A stretch of DNA of 64,000 bases from Halomonas litopenaei (GCF_003045775.1 NZ_PXNS01000016.1:62001-126000), one strand, 5' to 3'. Shown: positions 27,169-36,310, numbered from the stretch's first letter. The notes: generated from the sequence alone by a model not told the origin. A program made the numbers and translations.

Positions 27169-27308
27169 GGCTTGTCTGAAAAGTGCCTGCGCTCGGTAAT
27201 ACGGCGTTAAAAATCGGATCAAAATGCTCATTTACTCCCCGTAAACTGCGCTTTCTCACCGATTTTTGCCTTGTCTAACCTTCGCTCGTCGACTTTTCGG
27301 ACAGCGCC
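27169..27308 (+). repeat. Foldback intergenic repeat, copy 1 (full length)
   Basis: 140 bp beginning one base after the YjiH stop. The ends are imperfect inverted repeats (GTCTGAAAAGTGCCTGCGCTCG and, inverted, GTCCGAAAAGTCGACGAGCG), and the interior also pairs (AAAAATCGG with CCGATTTTT; ATTTAC with GTAAAC), so the whole element can fold on itself. It matches copy 2 near 55.6 kb over its full length and a deleted copy at 57.7 kb. It probably acts as a 3'-end or terminator element. Confidence 0.85.
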
Positions 27309-27588
27309 TAAGGCTTGTCTAAAGTCTGAGCCTCGTCTCTTTGCATCGCCCATTGGCGCTTCCGTCCTCCGTCGGCTGCGCCTTTTTTATGTCGGGCGCA
27401 AGGCGCAGGTCATACGCCAGGGTCGGGATAGGCGAGGCTGCCGGCGTGGTGCAGGCGATGGCTTAGCAAGAAAACCGAAAACTGATTGCGCCGCTTGCCG
27501 GCTTATCGTCGGCACAGGGCTGCACTAGCATGGGGGAAAACATGTCGCCGCACCGTTATCCGGTGACCGGCGCCGCCAGGAGATTGCC
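27309..27588 (+). other. Gap after the foldback repeat, with a weak terminator
   Basis: Begins with a second AGGCTTGTCTAAAGT word resembling the repeat end, perhaps a remnant of another copy. GGCGC at 27355 and GCGCC before TTTTTT (27378-27388) form a possible terminator with a long loop. Nothing else is recognised before the SDR gene at 27589. Confidence 0.45.
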
Positions 27589-28395
27589 ATGAAGACGATA
27601 TTGATCACCGGGTCCACCGATGGGATTGGCCTTGCCACCGCCAGCGAGCTGGCGCGCCAGGGCCATCGCGTCATCCTGCATGGACGTAATCCGGATAAGC
27701 TCGCGGCGGCCCGTGAACAGCTGGCAGCGATCTCGCAAGGCGAGGTGCCCGCAGGGCATGTCGCCGACCTGTCACGCCTGGCCGAAGCGGCGGCGCTGGC
27801 GGCGGAGATCGAGCAGAGTGACGAGCGCATCGATGTGCTGATCAACAACGCCGGGGTCTACCGCACCCCGGACACCCGCACCGCAGACGGCCTCGATGTG
27901 CGATTTGCGGTCAATACCCTGGCGCCCTATGTGCTGGCCCGTCGCCTGGCGGCTTTGCTCGGAGACAAGGGGCGGGTGGTCAATCTGGCTTCTGCCGCCC
28001 AGGCGCCGGTTTCGCTGGCGGCGCTTGCCGGCACTGCCGACGCCGACGGTGACTTCGACGCCTACGCCCAGAGCAAGCTGGCGCTGATCATGTGGACCCG
28101 CGACCTGGCCGCCAGGTCCAGTGCCGGTGATCCCATGGTAGTGGCGGTCAATCCCGGCTCCTTGCTGGCCAGCAAGATGGTCAAGGAAGGCTTTGGCGTG
28201 GCCGGCAACGACCTGTCCATCGGCGTCGACATCCTGGTCCGGGCGGCGTTGTCCGAGGAGTTCGGCAACGCCGGCGGCCAGTACTACGACAACGACGGCA
28301 AGAGCTTCTCGTCGCCGCATGCCCACGCCATGGACGATGGCCGATGCCGTCGCCTGGTCGAGGCCATGGAAGAGGTGCTGGAGCGCCAGGCCTAG
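27589..28395 (+). CDS. Short-chain dehydrogenase (retinol-dehydrogenase-like SDR)
   Basis: 268 residues: ILITGSTDGIGLATASELA, INNAGVYRTP, RVVNLASAAQ and the catalytic DAYAQSKLALIMW with Tyr-x-x-x-Lys. It is a stand-alone gene convergent with the amidohydrolase operon. Substrate not predictable. Confidence 0.9.
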   Translation: MKTILITGSTDGIGLATASELARQGHRVILHGRNPDKLAAAREQLAAISQGEVPAGHVADLSRLAEAAALAAEIEQSDERIDVLINNAGVYRTPDTRTADGLDVRFAVNTLAPYVLARRLAALLGDKGRVVNLASAAQAPVSLAALAGTADADGDFDAYAQSKLALIMWTRDLAARSSAGDPMVVAVNPGSLLASKMVKEGFGVAGNDLSIGVDILVRAALSEEFGNAGGQYYDNDGKSFSSPHAHAMDDGRCRRLVEAMEEVLERQA

Positions 28396-28433
28396 CCCGT
28401 TGCCACGAACGAGAGTGCCCTGGCCAGTCGTGT

Positions 28434-29690
28434 TTAGCCTTGAGCAAGCTCGAGGACGGTGTCGGTCAGGGTTCGGACGGCCACTGCGGCATCGTCCTTC
28501 TCGACATGTTCGTCCGGGTGATGACTGATGCCGTCCCGACAGGCGACGAACAGCATCGCAGCAGGGCACAGGTTGGCCAGATGGATGGCGTCATGAAAGG
28601 CGCCAGACACCAGTCGGGGGGCTTTGGTGGCGTACGTCTCAAGCTTCTGTTCAAGTGATGCCAGGATGGCCGAATCGAAGGTGACCGGTGCGATCGAGGA
28701 CAATCGTTCCAGCGTGGCCGGACAGCCCTGCCAGTGAGTCGCTGCCAGGGCGGCAAAATCGTCGTCGATGGCTGCCAGTACTGAGCCATCGGGGTGGCGC
28801 AGATCGACCGTGAAGCTGACCTCGTCGGCGATGGTATTGATCGAGTCTGGTGCCACACTGAACTTGCCGATGGTGAAACGTACCTGCGAGCCCCGTCGGT
28901 TGACGCAGTTCTCCAGCTCCCTGATCAGGGCATGTGCCCCCATCACTGCGTCTCGTCTCATATCCATGGGCGTTGTGCCGGCGTGGTTGGCACGTCCCTG
29001 GAGGCGAAAGCGGTACCAGTTGACACCCTGAATACCAACGACCACACAGGCGGGGAGTTGGCCTGCATCCAGTACGGGACCTTGCTCGATATGCAGCTCC
29101 AGGTAGGCCGATGGTGAAAAGGGGGTTTCTCGCTTGGTCGACCCCCGGGCTTCCATGGCCTCTAGACAAGGGGCCAGGGCTTGTTCGAATGACACTCCGG
29201 CATCATCGCGTGACGCCATGATCGCCGCGATGTCTCTAACCCCCGCGAACCATGCAGACCCCGGTGTTCCCGGGGCGAAACGGGCGCCTTCCTCGTTGGT
29301 CCAGCTCACCACTTCGACAGGGCACTCGAGCGTGATGTCCTGTTCGTGCAGTGTGCGCAGCACGGCGAGGCCTGCGATGACGCCCAGCGCCCCGTCGTAG
29401 ATTCCCCCTCGAGGCTGACTGTCCATATGGCTGCCGATCAACAGCGGCGGGAGCTCCGGGGAGCGCCCCTCTCGGCGCAGGTAGAGGTTGCCGATGGGGT
29501 CGTGGAAGGCGCTCGCGCCGAGAGAGGCGGCCTGTTCGATCAGCCACAGACGTGCCTCGATGTCGCTTTCGTCCAGTGCCAGGCGGCCGAGGCCGCCTTC
29601 GGGTAGCGCGCCGATGCGCGCCTGGGTCTGAACGTCCTGCCAGAAGCGATCGATATCGACCTCTCGCCCTAATGTGCTGTGCTGTTGCAT
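28434..29690 (-). CDS. M20-type amidase: N-carbamoyl-L-amino acid hydrolase / allantoate amidohydrolase family
   Basis: 418 residues from MQQHSTLGREVDIDRFW. The di-metal signature of the carbamoylase/allantoate branch is complete: GSHMDSQPRGGIYDGALGVIAGL, WTNEEGARF, ELHIEQGPVLD, GRANHAGTTPMDMRRDA, SGAFHDA and ISHHPDEH. It hydrolyses an N-carbamoyl or ureido group. It is the last gene of an operon with a TRAP transporter and an asparaginase-like enzyme, so the imported compound probably carries both an amide and a carbamoyl or ureido group. Confidence 0.9.
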   Translation of the reverse strand: MQQHSTLGREVDIDRFWQDVQTQARIGALPEGGLGRLALDESDIEARLWLIEQAASLGASAFHDPIGNLYLRREGRSPELPPLLIGSHMDSQPRGGIYDGALGVIAGLAVLRTLHEQDITLECPVEVVSWTNEEGARFAPGTPGSAWFAGVRDIAAIMASRDDAGVSFEQALAPCLEAMEARGSTKRETPFSPSAYLELHIEQGPVLDAGQLPACVVVGIQGVNWYRFRLQGRANHAGTTPMDMRRDAVMGAHALIRELENCVNRRGSQVRFTIGKFSVAPDSINTIADEVSFTVDLRHPDGSVLAAIDDDFAALAATHWQGCPATLERLSSIAPVTFDSAILASLEQKLETYATKAPRLVSGAFHDAIHLANLCPAAMLFVACRDGISHHPDEHVEKDDAAVAVRTLTDTVLELAQG

Positions 29691-29700
29691 TGTGCTCGTC

Positions 29701-30975
29701 TCAATAGATGAGTGAGGGCAGCCAGGTGCTGAACCAGGGAACATAGCTGATGACAATCAACGCCAGCAGCATCATGGCGATGAAGGGCAGGCACGCCTTG
29801 AACACTTCCTGCAGTGACATTTTCGAGATGGACATGGCCACGAAAAGATTCAGCCCGACCGGGGGCGTGATCATGCCCACCGAGAAGTTGATCAGGGTGA
29901 TCACGCCAAAATGCACGGGGTCGACGCCGACCTGCTCGGCGATAGGCTGAAGGAGAGGGGACAGCACGATGATGGCCGAGGCACTGTCGAGGAAGAAGCC
30001 TGCGACGATCATCACCACATTGAACAGCGCCATGACCTGAATGGGATCGTCGGTCAGTGATAGCACCTGACTGGCCAGCTGGGTTGGCGTACCGGTGATC
30101 GCCAGCAGCCATGAGAAGGCAGAGGCGCCGGCAGTGATCAGCAGCAAGGTCGCAGAGGTCAAGCCAGAGCTTCTCAGGGTAGCGACCAGCTCCCGGGGAC
30201 CTATGGTTCGATACACGACCATGCCGATGAAGAGTCCGTAGACGCAGGCCACCGCGGCCGACTCCGTGGGGGTGAAGACGCCGCTGTAGATGCCGCCCAG
30301 CAGAATAAAGGGGAGTCCCAGGCCCCAGGCTGCCGCCTTGAAGGCACGCAGGATCTCGCCCAAAGAGGGAATCGGCGCACGCGCATATCCCTTGAGGCTG
30401 GCGTAGACCATGCAGTAGCCGATCAACAGAGAGGCGATCAGGATGGCCGGCAGCAACCCCGCCGCGAATAGCTGACCCACCGAGGTGCCGGTCACCGAAC
30501 CATAGATGATCAAGGCGATACTGGGGGGCACGATCGGGCCAAGGGTGCCGGCTGTGGCGATCAGGCCAATGGCGAAAAGCCGGTTGTAGCCTGCCGCGAC
30601 CAGGGCGGGAAACATGATGGTGCCGATGGCCACCACGGTGGCTGGGCTGGAACCTGAGATGGAGCCAAAGAACAGGCATGACAGCACGGTGGCCGCTGCG
30701 AGTCCTCCGGGAACCCAGCCCACCAGTGCCTTGGCCAGGTTGATCAGGCGGTCGGACAGCCCGCCGATACGCATCAATTCGGCAGCTAGAATAAAGAAGG
30801 GGATGGCCATCAGCGAGAAGTTGTTCATGCCCGTGAACATGCGCATGGGAACAATCAGCGCACTGGTCGAGCCGAACAGCTCAATGGCGACAAAAACGGC
30901 GAGTGAGAGTGCGGCGAATATCGGTAGACCGAGCAATAACACCGCGAAGAAGATTGGCAGAAGCGCCGTAATCAT
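29701..30975 (-). CDS. dctM: TRAP transporter large permease (DctM), second system
   Basis: 424 residues, strongly hydrophobic, with FSLMAIPFFILAAELM, SGSSPATVVAIGTIMFPAL, GPIVPPSIALIIYG and ITPPVGLNLFVAMSI. It partners with the adjacent DctQ and DctP. The amidohydrolase start follows 10 bp after its stop. Confidence 0.95.
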   Translation of the reverse strand: MITALLPIFFAVLLLGLPIFAALSLAVFVAIELFGSTSALIVPMRMFTGMNNFSLMAIPFFILAAELMRIGGLSDRLINLAKALVGWVPGGLAAATVLSCLFFGSISGSSPATVVAIGTIMFPALVAAGYNRLFAIGLIATAGTLGPIVPPSIALIIYGSVTGTSVGQLFAAGLLPAILIASLLIGYCMVYASLKGYARAPIPSLGEILRAFKAAAWGLGLPFILLGGIYSGVFTPTESAAVACVYGLFIGMVVYRTIGPRELVATLRSSGLTSATLLLITAGASAFSWLLAITGTPTQLASQVLSLTDDPIQVMALFNVVMIVAGFFLDSASAIIVLSPLLQPIAEQVGVDPVHFGVITLINFSVGMITPPVGLNLFVAMSISKMSLQEVFKACLPFIAMMLLALIVISYVPWFSTWLPSLIY

Positions 30976-30988
30976 GGGAGTCTCCTGG

Positions 30989-31510
30989 TTAGACGAGCTT
31001 GTCTGCCTCTGCGGCGAGTTGTTCAGCGTGGCTCATGGGGGGGCTCGACCACATCGTCTGCAAGAGTCCAAGGTAACGGATGATCAGCAGCACTCCCGAG
31101 ATACCGATCGGCAGGTAGAACCATGCCATCGGCAGTCTCAGGGCTGCCGTCAGCTGTCCGCGATCCATGGTCTTTCCGAATAGCTGGAACCCGTAGAAGA
31201 CCATGAATCCGGCGAAGATGATGCCGAGTACCGCCGAGACCAGATGCAACAGGCGATTGACCCTGGGCGAGGCGATGGCATTGAGCACATCGACCGAGAT
31301 ATGAGCGCCGTGTCGCACCCCCATGCTGGCACCGACGAAGCTCATGCAGATGATGGAATAGATGACAACTTCCTCGGCCCAGAACAGTGAGCTGTTGAAG
31401 CCATAACGATAAACCACCTGAACCGCCGTAATGACGGTCGCGATCGACATGAACGCGACCATCGAAACGCTCTCCAGGCGATCAATCGCTGCATTCAGCG
31501 TCTTGATCAT
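30989..31510 (-). CDS. dctQ: TRAP transporter small permease (DctQ), second system
   Basis: 173 residues with four membrane segments and the signature VVYRYGFNSSLFWAEEVVIYSIICMSFVGASMGVRHGAHI. It lies 12 bp downstream of the binding-protein stop and 13 bp upstream of dctM. Confidence 0.93.
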   Translation of the reverse strand: MIKTLNAAIDRLESVSMVAFMSIATVITAVQVVYRYGFNSSLFWAEEVVIYSIICMSFVGASMGVRHGAHISVDVLNAIASPRVNRLLHLVSAVLGIIFAGFMVFYGFQLFGKTMDRGQLTAALRLPMAWFYLPIGISGVLLIIRYLGLLQTMWSSPPMSHAEQLAAEADKLV

Positions 31511-31522
31511 CGGAGCTCTCTC

Positions 31523-32518
31523 TTAGTATTCGATACCGACGACGTCGTAGACCTTGTGCAGCAGTTCCGGCGTCACCACGTCTTCGTAGTCCTTGTGTAC
31601 CGGCATGCTGGCCTCAACAAAGGCTTGGCGAGCCTCATCGCTGATTTCGTTGATGGCGATCTCGTCCTTGATTTCGGACATGATCACTTCCTCGTCCTCG
31701 AGCGTCATCTGGCGTGAGGCATCGCGACCGTTGTCGAAGGCTTCGAGCATGACCTGTTGGAGGTCTTCGGGCAGGGATTCCCAGGCATCCTTGTTCATGA
31801 CGGCGGCGTAGGCGTGGTAGGCATGGCTGGTCAGTGACAGGTAGTCCTGAACCTCGTGGAAGCGCATGGTGTAGATATTGGCCAGCGGGTTTTCCTGTCC
31901 TTCTACCACGCCTTGCTGCAAGCCGTTGTAGACCTCGGTGAACGCCATCGCAGTCGCGTTTGCGCCATAGTTCTCGTAGGTCGAGATGATGATCGGGGCC
32001 TGCATGGTGCGCATGCGAATGGCGTCGAGGTCTTCGGGGGACTCGATGGCACGCACGTTATTCGTCATATGGCGAAAACCCGCGCCCCAGAAGTTGAAGG
32101 CATGCATGCCATCATCTTCGAGGGTATCGAGGATTTCCCGTCCCACGTCGCCATCAAGCACCGCTTCCATGTCATCGTAGGTCGAGATCAGGAAAGGCAG
32201 GTCAAGAATCTGCAGGCGGGGTTCGAAGTTGCCCAGGGTTGCGGTGGGGGGGATGCCGATATCCACTAGCCCCATCTGGATCTGTTCGATGATTTCGACA
32301 TCGCCACCGACCTGGGCGGCGGGCAGCACGTTGATGCTGATACGGCCGTCGGAGTTCTCCTCCACCTCCTTCTTGAAGGCGAGGGCGGCCTTGCCATTGG
32401 GCGTGTCTTCAATCAACACATGGGCAAAGGAAAAGGTGTAGTCGGCGGCCAGGCTCTGGCCGGAGATGGAGGCTGCGGCGATGGCCAGGGGCAGGGCCAG
32501 CTTCAGGGACATTTTCAT
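31523..32518 (-). CDS. dctP: TRAP transporter periplasmic binding protein (DctP), second system
   Basis: 331 residues from MKMSLKLALPLAIAAASISGQSLAADY, a clear Sec signal; AGGAA precedes the ATG. DctP blocks are AQVGGDVEIIEQIQMGLVDIG, GAGFRHMTNNVRAIESPEDL, the ligand-pairing Arg in IRMRTMQAP and FTEVYNGLQQGVVEGQENPL. It follows the asparaginase gene by 114 bp, in which there is a 12-bp tandem repeat. Confidence 0.94.
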   Translation of the reverse strand: MKMSLKLALPLAIAAASISGQSLAADYTFSFAHVLIEDTPNGKAALAFKKEVEENSDGRISINVLPAAQVGGDVEIIEQIQMGLVDIGIPPTATLGNFEPRLQILDLPFLISTYDDMEAVLDGDVGREILDTLEDDGMHAFNFWGAGFRHMTNNVRAIESPEDLDAIRMRTMQAPIIISTYENYGANATAMAFTEVYNGLQQGVVEGQENPLANIYTMRFHEVQDYLSLTSHAYHAYAAVMNKDAWESLPEDLQQVMLEAFDNGRDASRQMTLEDEEVIMSEIKDEIAINEISDEARQAFVEASMPVHKDYEDVVTPELLHKVYDVVGIEY

Positions 32519-32528
32519 GGATGGTTCC

Positions 32529-32564
32529 TTTTTTGTCGTGGTTGTTGTCGTGGTTGTTGTTGTG
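32529..32564 (-). repeat. 12-bp CAAC-type tandem repeat in the dctP leader
   Basis: Three near-copies of GTTGTTGTCGTG on the plus strand (CACGACAACAAC in the mRNA) just upstream of the dctP Shine-Dalgarno. The leader is purine-A and C rich and should be unstructured. Confidence 0.8.
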
Positions 32565-32632
32565 GTCGGTACAACGCGATGAAAATGGTGGAGCACCATC
32601 GGGGATGGCTGAGTAAGACCTGGTGCTTCGAT

Positions 32633-33625
32633 TCAGCGAGCCAGTGCATCGAGTGTTGCCGCCAGTGGAGTGTCGCTGGCCAGCAATATCGACAGGGCAA
32701 TTCGCGCCTTGCGTGCGCCAAGCCCGCTGACCGGTAGTGCGCCTGCCTGACACAGATCGACAAGGCTTCCCGAGAATTCGTAGCTCTGGTGGAGCGGGCC
32801 TGACAGGCAACTGCTCGTGACCAGTACAGGAAGTCCTTGCGAGCTGGCATCACGAACAGCCGGCATCCAGTCGGGAGGGACATGGCCTCTACCCAGGGCG
32901 TCGATGACGATGCCGGCGGCGCCGTTGTCGATGGCGCATTCGAGCAGTGCGGGGCTGGCGTCGAGGTAGGCGGGAACGATGTCGACGCGAGGAAGTTGTG
33001 CCTGCAAGGGCAACTCGAAGACCTGGTGATCGACGGGGCGCTGCAGCAGGTGGACGTTCTCTCCATCCACTCGGCCAACGGGGCCAGCGGCAGGCGCGGC
33101 AAAGCCGTCCAGCTGATAGGTCGAGACCTTGCGTACCTGCCGAGCCGCGAACAACGACTGGTTGAACACGACCAGTGTGCCCAGTCCACGTGCCTGCTCG
33201 TCGGCGGCCACCCGGATGGCGTCGGCCAGATTGGTGAAAGCGTCCGTCCCGGCCTGGTGTGGCGGTCGCTGGGAGCCAGTCACCACGACAGGCTTGTGCG
33301 ACGGCAGGGTCAGGTCGAGGAAGAACGCCGTGTCTTCCAGGGTATCGGTGCCGTGGGTAATCACGATGCCTTGCACGCCTGGGTCGGCCATGGCGTCCAG
33401 GCAACGCTGGTGCAACGCTACAAGGTCGGCGCGGCTGATGGCGTTGCTTGGCTTTTGCAGGACCGAAACCACGTCGACGCGAGCGCGGAGCGCTTCGGGT
33501 AGCGCAACGTTTGCCAGCAAGGCGTCGCCTGGGAGCGCACCGGACAGACTGCGCCCGGAGCTATCCAGGGCACTGGCAATGGTGCCTCCGGTGGTCATCA
33601 CCAGAATACGGGGTAGGGAGGACAT
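32633..33625 (-). CDS. L-asparaginase-type amidohydrolase
   Basis: 330 residues: MTTGGTIAS with the nucleophilic Thr, ITHGTDTLEDTAFFLDLT with the second catalytic Thr-Asp pair, and VVTGSQRPPHQAGTDAFTNLADA. The C-terminal GHVPP and SSCLSG loops match type I/II bacterial asparaginases. No signal peptide is seen, so it should act in the cytoplasm. It heads the minus-strand operon with TRAP and carbamoylase genes and is divergent from a GntR regulator. The real substrate may be an asparagine-related amide. Confidence 0.9.
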   Translation of the reverse strand: MSSLPRILVMTTGGTIASALDSSGRSLSGALPGDALLANVALPEALRARVDVVSVLQKPSNAISRADLVALHQRCLDAMADPGVQGIVITHGTDTLEDTAFFLDLTLPSHKPVVVTGSQRPPHQAGTDAFTNLADAIRVAADEQARGLGTLVVFNQSLFAARQVRKVSTYQLDGFAAPAAGPVGRVDGENVHLLQRPVDHQVFELPLQAQLPRVDIVPAYLDASPALLECAIDNGAAGIVIDALGRGHVPPDWMPAVRDASSQGLPVLVTSSCLSGPLHQSYEFSGSLVDLCQAGALPVSGLGARKARIALSILLASDTPLAATLDALAR

Positions 33626-33651
33626 GTTCGCGTCTCGTTGTTGTTGTCATA

Positions 33652-33666
33652 AGACATCAGATGTCT
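33652..33666. promoter_or_regulatory. Perfect palindrome AGACATC-A-GATGTCT between asparaginase and GntR genes
   Basis: Seven-base inverted repeats around a single A, 27 bp upstream of the asparaginase start in the divergent region. Spacing and position fit an operator for the adjacent FCD-type GntR regulator. Confidence 0.6.
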
Positions 33667-33870
33667 GTCATCATGCTAGACTCAAGGTTGCTGTCCAGGC
33701 AAGTCCTGGCGCTCAAAAAGTAATGATAAAACCTATAAAAATAGATTTTCGTCGCGGCCGTCTTGTGTCGATGCGCAGATTGGTTGGATATTTTCTGTCG
33801 CTGACCGCTTTTGACGTGTTACCCAGCCGCGCCACGCCAAGTTCGAAACGCATCAACAAGGATAAAGCCA

Positions 33871-34578
33871 ATGGATCTCTTCGGGAGTTCAATCGACCGC
33901 CAGTCGGTCGCGGTGCAGCTGCTCGAGCGCATCAAGACGGCGCTGATCGCCGGTGAGCTCAAGCCAGGAGACTATCTGCCTTCGGAGACGGAATTGACCC
34001 ATAGCCTGGGAATCGGCAAGTCCAGTGTGCGCGAGGCGATCAAGATGCTGCAGGCGATCGGCATCGTCGAGGTCAAGCGGGGGCAGGGGACGCTGATTCG
34101 CAAGGAGCCCGGAGAGCCGCTGGTCGATCCGATGGCATTTGGCATGATCCTGGCCAGAGGCATGACCCGTGACGTTCTGGAGTTTCGCAAGATGTTTGAA
34201 CCCGCCTATACGCTGCAGGCGATGGACAATGCCACGCCCGAGGATCATGAGGCAATTGGCGCTGCCATTGATGCGCTCGAGGCAGCCATTGCCAATGACG
34301 AGCAGACCGCTTGCCACGACACGGCCTTTCATCGCGCGATCCTGGCCGCCACCCACAACCCCATGACGATTCGTGTCGGCGAGACGCTGATTCAACTGGT
34401 CGAGGCCGGCCTCGAGACGTCGATGCAGACCTTGCCTGAGGTGGCGCTGAAGGACCACAAGGCGATCTACACGGCTTTCCAAGCGGGCGACGAGACGGCC
34501 GTCAGGGCCGCGATTGAGGTCAGTAGCCAAAGCTGGGAAACCACCCTGACCTATCTGGAAGGTACAGAAAGCCGCTGA
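33871..34578 (+). CDS. GntR-family regulator, FadR/FCD subfamily
   Basis: 235 residues from MDLFGSSIDRQS (AAGGATAA upstream). A winged HTH (YLPSETELTHSLGIGKSSVREAIKMLQAIGIVEVKRGQGT) is followed by an all-helical FCD domain with metal-type residues (HDTAFHRAILAATHN and the later DHKAIYTAF). Divergent from the asparaginase-TRAP-carbamoylase operon, it is the likely substrate-sensing regulator. Confidence 0.9.
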   Translation: MDLFGSSIDRQSVAVQLLERIKTALIAGELKPGDYLPSETELTHSLGIGKSSVREAIKMLQAIGIVEVKRGQGTLIRKEPGEPLVDPMAFGMILARGMTRDVLEFRKMFEPAYTLQAMDNATPEDHEAIGAAIDALEAAIANDEQTACHDTAFHRAILAATHNPMTIRVGETLIQLVEAGLETSMQTLPEVALKDHKAIYTAFQAGDETAVRAAIEVSSQSWETTLTYLEGTESR

Positions 34579-34756
34579 TCGACGTTCGGCGTCCTCGGCT
34601 TGCAGGATGCCTGGACCAGCGTCGACACCCGCGCGGCCGTTGCTGACACGCCGCCGTGAGCAGAAGGCCAGGCAGGAAGCGTCCTGCACGAACCAGACCT
34701 GGATGCCTCGACCGGGGACGAGCCTGGCGCGCGCCTGCCCAGCCCCGCTACAAGAT

Positions 34757-34795
34757 AAAGCCCCCGCTCACCGTAAAGGCGAGCGGGGGCTTTTG
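34757..34795. terminator. Bidirectional terminator between GntR and NhaC genes
   Basis: AAAGCCCCCGCTC and GAGCGGGGGCTTT form a perfect 13-bp stem with an 11-base loop, flanked by T runs on both strands. It separates two convergent genes. Confidence 0.9.
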
Positions 34796-34817
34796 GTTGC
34801 CTGCTGTTGGTGACGGC

Positions 34818-36254
34818 TCAGGTGGTCTGAAATTCGCCGCTGGAGGTGGTCGCTTTCTCGGCGGACGGGGTCGTGCGCCAGATGGCGATATTGGCGTAGC
34901 CGTAGAACAGCGAGATGGCGATGACCAGCATGTGATACCAGAGGAAGGGCAGGTAGGCCATGGTGGACACGCCGAGGGTGGTGGCCATGAACACGCCGCC
35001 ATCGGTCCAGGGCACCATCGGGGTGGTCACCGTGCCACCGGCTTCGGCGTTGCGCGACAGCACCCGACGATCGATGCCCTGGTCGTCGTAGTTCTTCTCG
35101 GTGATGGTGCTGGCGGTGATCAGCGAGACGTAGGCGGCGCCCCCGAAGAAGTTGCCGAAGAAGCCACCGAGCATGGTCGACAGGGTCAGCCGGCCCGGGT
35201 TGTTGGCCCAGCGCAGGAAGCCGTTGCTGATCGCCTTGAGGATGCCGACCCGGTCCATCAGGCCACCGAGGCCCAGGGCGAAAAGGATCAGTGCCACCAC
35301 GCCGAGCATCGACTGGATGCCGCCGCGATTGAGCAGTGTATTGAGGAATTCCACATCGGAGGCCATGGCGTTGCCGTCATAGGCGATGCGAATGGCATCG
35401 ACCGGAGACACGTCCTGGGCCCACCAGGCGCAGATGCTGCCCAGCACGGCGCCGAAGGTGATTACCGGGATGGCGGGGAATCGGCGCGTCAGCAGGCCGA
35501 TCACGATCACCGCCGGCAGCAACAGCCAGGGGCTGATGGTGAAGTGGGTCTCCAGCGCCTGCATGGCGACGGTGGCACGGGAGGTGTCAACGTCGCCGTC
35601 GATAAAGAAGAAGCCGACCACCAGAAACAGCACGCCGGCGATCAGGATTGCCGGTGCACTGACCAGCATCATCGAGCGGATATGGTCGATCAGGTTGACC
35701 TTGCACAGCGAGGCGGTCATCACGGTGGTATCGGACAGCGGCGACATCTTGTCGCCGACGTAGGCACCGGAGATCACCGCGCCGGCGACCAGCGGCAGCG
35801 GGATGCCGAAGCTGTGGCCGATGCCCATCATGGCGACACCGGCGGTGCCTGCGGTACCGAAGGAGGTACCAGTGGCCAGCGAGGTGAGGGCACAGATGAT
35901 GAAGGCGGCGAACAGGAAGATCTGCGGGTCCATCACCGTCAGACCGTAGTAGATGATGCTCGGCACGATGCCACCGGCGATCCAGGTGCCGATCAGGGCG
36001 CCGACGGTGGTCAGCACCAGTACGGCTTCCATGCCGTTGTGAATGCCGTTGATCAGTCCTTCCTGCATGCTGGCGTAGCGGATCTTGAGCCTGACGCCCA
36101 GCGCCATGACCAGAAACCAGGAGGCGAACAGGGCAAGCTGGATGGGCAGACCAAGGACATTGATGCTCAAGAACATGATGGCGATGAAGCCGATCATGAC
36201 GGCCAGAACCTCGGCCATGCCGGGTAGGCGGATGGGGGTGGAAGACGACGTCAT
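34818..36254 (-). CDS. NhaC-type Na+/H+ antiporter family carrier
   Basis: 478 residues from MTSSSTPIRLPG (AAGGAGAT upstream), about 12 membrane segments. NhaC blocks are ALTSLATGTSFGTAGTAGVAMMGIG, SGAYVGDKMSPLSDTTVMTA and TTPMVPWTDGGVFMATTLGV. Members exchange Na+ and H+ or co-transport organic substrates. Its place at the end of the hydroxyproline gene run, 56 bp after the D-amino acid dehydrogenase gene, makes uptake of hydroxyproline or a related amino acid possible but unproven. Confidence 0.88.
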   Translation of the reverse strand: MTSSSTPIRLPGMAEVLAVMIGFIAIMFLSINVLGLPIQLALFASWFLVMALGVRLKIRYASMQEGLINGIHNGMEAVLVLTTVGALIGTWIAGGIVPSIIYYGLTVMDPQIFLFAAFIICALTSLATGTSFGTAGTAGVAMMGIGHSFGIPLPLVAGAVISGAYVGDKMSPLSDTTVMTASLCKVNLIDHIRSMMLVSAPAILIAGVLFLVVGFFFIDGDVDTSRATVAMQALETHFTISPWLLLPAVIVIGLLTRRFPAIPVITFGAVLGSICAWWAQDVSPVDAIRIAYDGNAMASDVEFLNTLLNRGGIQSMLGVVALILFALGLGGLMDRVGILKAISNGFLRWANNPGRLTLSTMLGGFFGNFFGGAAYVSLITASTITEKNYDDQGIDRRVLSRNAEAGGTVTTPMVPWTDGGVFMATTLGVSTMAYLPFLWYHMLVIAISLFYGYANIAIWRTTPSAEKATTSSGEFQTT

Positions 36255-36310
36255 GGGATCTCCTTTGGTGTTGTTGTGGGTTCTGCGGTGCAGGGGCCGA
36301 GCGGTCATGC

